Origin: Loxodes magnus
Taxonomy: Eukaryota; Ciliophora; Karyorelictea; Loxodida; Loxodidae
DNA: 64,000 nucleotides
Direction of reading: 5' to 3'
Assembly: GCA_946699065.1 (NCBI GenBank)
Contig: CAMPDV010000111.1
Span: 1-64,000 of the forward strand
Shown here: one piece after another, positions 62,095-64,000 of the stretch
Layout of the letters: every line of letters starts with the position of its first letter
Numbering within the stretch: position 1 is the stretch's first letter
Notes under the pieces: generated by a model
What the model saw: the letters and a program-made list of their open reading frames with translations, nothing else
The model's database searches: none
Told to the model about the DNA's origin: nothing
Made by a program: the position numbers and the translations under genes

Positions 62095-62696
62095 AAAAGA
62101 TAAAAATAGAAAAAAGCTATTTAGTCATATAAGTTAATGAAGAGACTAAATATAACAGTAGGAAAAATCAAGATATCTGTATGAAAGTGAGATCTATACC
62201 CATTTAAAGCATATCACAAAACAAGAGCAAACAATCTAAAATTTAGCAATAAAAGCTAACAGAACTGAGAGATAGGTATGAAAAAGTATAAGAAAATTGG
62301 CAAAAATGCAATTGAAAATCAAAAAATGACAAATATAAAAACAGGTAATAGAGGATAAAATGATCTGGAACAAGATAATGCTTGCATCTTCAAGAAATTA
62401 TCTTAGTTAATTACGAAGAAATACTATTTCTTGCAGAAGCGAAAAACACCTTTATCAACAGTCCTAATTTTTTCATAATAGGTAGAACTTATTGAGAAGA
62501 GAGATACTTATTAGAAAAGAAAATATCATAATATTTTAGGAAGATGTTCTGCTATCCCTTGAGAATTATATATAAGAAGAAATTGACACTTAATCAGGAA
62601 CTAGAACAGTAGAAAAGAGTAGATTGGAGAGTAAAGTAGTTCTATCACTGATATAAATCGACTACTTGGAAATGGGTTGTAAATCCCAGAAAATAA
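62095..62696 (+). CDS. Unrecognised coding tract, possible exon
   Basis: A plus frame has helix-rich, balanced composition: KLTELRDRYEKVQENWQK, then LFLAEAKNTFINSPNFFIIG and LTLNQELEQQKRVDWRVKQF. TGAs fall at natural Trp sites (RTYWEERY, FYHWYKS). It ends at VVNPRKQ directly before GTAAGC (62697), with a T-rich acceptor TTTATTTTAG ending at 62790, so a 94-nt intron is possible. No start codon or domain is recognised. It may join the tract at 63104. Confidence 0.4.
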
Positions 62697-63103
62697 GTAA
62701 GCTTCTTACATTTAGCCTATTTAAATGTCAATATTCCTTTATAATTATTTTAATTATATTTATTAAAAAATTTAAATTGATTTATTTTAGAATTAACTAA
62801 AGTCTCTTTAATTAAGTAAAATACTTATTACTATATAGTTAGTCTAAGCTATAGAAGGTTATAGATCTAGTTATAATTATACCTTATATTGAGAAATCAT
62901 TTTTATCTTATTATAAAAATGTAAACTATAAATGCTAGTATGAGCAAACGGACAAGAAATTTAATGTCTTTCAACTATTAAAGATATAAAACAAACTTTA
63001 GACTACTTGTTATAAATATCTAATTACCTTATATATTTACCACTTTATGATTAAGTAAGTTGCTATTTGACTTAATTAATCCTTTTGCTTTCGTTTTTGT
63101 TAG
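62697..63103 (+). other. Possible introns and small exon
   Basis: Two intron-like segments are visible: 62697-62790 (GTAAGC...TTTATTTTAG) and 63055-63103 (GTAAGTTGC...TTTTTGTTAG). Between them a frame reads VIDLVIIIPYIEKSFLSYYK. Reading phases across the second junction do not agree perfectly, so the exon structure is only a proposal. Confidence 0.3.
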
Positions 63104-64000
63104 AAATCAAATAAGCTAAATAAAATGGAAAATATCAAAATTCTAGCAACCCACAAATACTTGCCTACTATGAATCTAAGGCTTAGCTATGTTTAAAAGC
63201 AAAAAAAGGATACTGAAGAAGATTATTTTATCTACTTAGATGTTTGTACAACTAGGATCCCTAGATATAGTGCATTGATATTTCTATTCCTGAAATTGAA
63301 TAAAAGCAAAGTCTAAATAAAATGAGTTCTTGCTAAAAAGAACTTAATAACTATGGTTTTTCGCATAAGACTTCTGCTTTTGATTAATTATACTAAATCA
63401 CCAATTATACTCTTATAAGATATAAAGTTATTTTCTTAGAATTAAATCTCTCAGTAAATAAGAGTTATGAGAAGAGATTGATATTAACCTTTGTTTAAAC
63501 CAGGAATTATAGAGTATGAACAGGATGTAAGATAAGTGTAAGTAGATTTATTATAAATAAAGAAGCAGTTTATTGAACTAACATTGAGTCAGTTTTTGCT
63601 TAAACTAAAATTAGCCTAAATGCTTCATTAAGTGTAATAAGATTTCTCAAAAATCTAGCCTTTTTTAGCGCATTAATTTTTAAATACCCAAGGCATTCTT
63701 ACTAGCATTTTTAACCTTAGATTTATTATAGTTCTATAAAACAGTAGAATTTAATAAAGGTTTGTACCTGAAAATAATGAATATTCCTAGAATTAATCAG
63801 TAAATATGTAAGAAGAGTGCAATTTTCACTCCTAGCATATCATCATTTTCATTAGTGTAAGTACAAGCAAGAGATAGTTTTGCCTCTAGAAGGCAAAGAT
63901 AGAGGATTATGTAAATAAGCAAACAAATTTGAATTTATAGAAACGTACTAAGAAACTATTTACAGATTTAGAAATTTTGAATCAATATTAAAGAGTTATT
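63104..64000 (+). CDS. Unrecognised coding tract, runs off right edge
   Basis: After a strong acceptor (TTTTTGTTAG ending 63103), one frame stays protein-like to the window end: ESKAQLCLKAKKGYWRRLFY, KELNNYGFSHKTSAFDQLY, SLLAYHHFHQCKYKQEIVL, EGKDRGLCKQANKFEFIE. TGAs sit at Trp-like places (YRVWTGCK, VYWTNIE, TWKQWIF). A competing frame begins with an ATG at 63125, but its composition is poorer after about 40 codons. No domain is recognised. Without a start, stop or homologue, gene or decayed element cannot be decided. Confidence 0.4.

Overview
The window looks like nuclear DNA of a ciliate with a karyorelict-type genetic code, in which TAA and TAG are read as Gln and TGA as Trp, with TGA also serving as the stop. 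The evidence lies in the genes themselves. A RING/pentapeptide/WD40 gene (42868 to 40554, minus) has many in-frame TAA/TAG codons at Gln-like positions. It also has two in-frame TGA codons at the conserved Trp of WD40 blades, and it ends on TGA. Two reverse-transcriptase copies carry TGG in one and TGA in the other at the same residue. A kinase fragment and MORN repeats also need Trp at TGA. Karyorelicts (e.g. Loxodes) or a Condylostoma-like code fit; the species is not determined. Because almost every frame is open under this code, I called genes from amino-acid motifs, composition and paralogue comparison rather than from frame length.

Layout. (1) 1-37897 is one uninterrupted satellite array of about 370 units of 100-104 bp, running off the left edge. 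Each unit has a HindIII site, the plus strand is almost free of G, and multi-kilobase blocks are internally duplicated. (2) 37898-40550 is a gene-free border of homopolymer-rich DNA, dispersed copies of an uncharacterised repeat, a short minisatellite and a 53-60 bp tandem repeat. (3) 40554-42868 holds the one clearly intact gene, a 757-residue RING/coiled-coil/pentapeptide/WD40 protein with one 41-nt intron. (4) About 42970-62000 is a retroelement graveyard. It has two decayed LINE copies on the minus strand (A about 42970-48760; B about 50809-54310). It has at least four short elements coding only a coiled-coil plus CCHC zinc-knuckle protein (43357-44296, 56557-57482, 58170-58999, 59012-59714 minus). 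It also has three elements that share a hairpin 3' end and a TTTA-rich tail (48826-49345, 50268-50693, 51685-52088). Several are nested: a CCHC element sits inside LINE A between 16-bp target duplications, and a hairpin-tailed element sits inside LINE B. A kinase/coiled-coil/MORN gene fragment (49551-50267) is trapped between them. (5) From 62095 to the right edge, two plus-strand tracts look coding but are not recognised.

The CCHC-only elements resemble the nucleic-acid-binding first ORF of a LINE moving without its RT, as mammalian HAL1 elements do. The LINEs and the hairpin-tailed elements could form an autonomous/non-autonomous pair. No tRNA, rRNA, CRISPR or telomeric repeat was seen.
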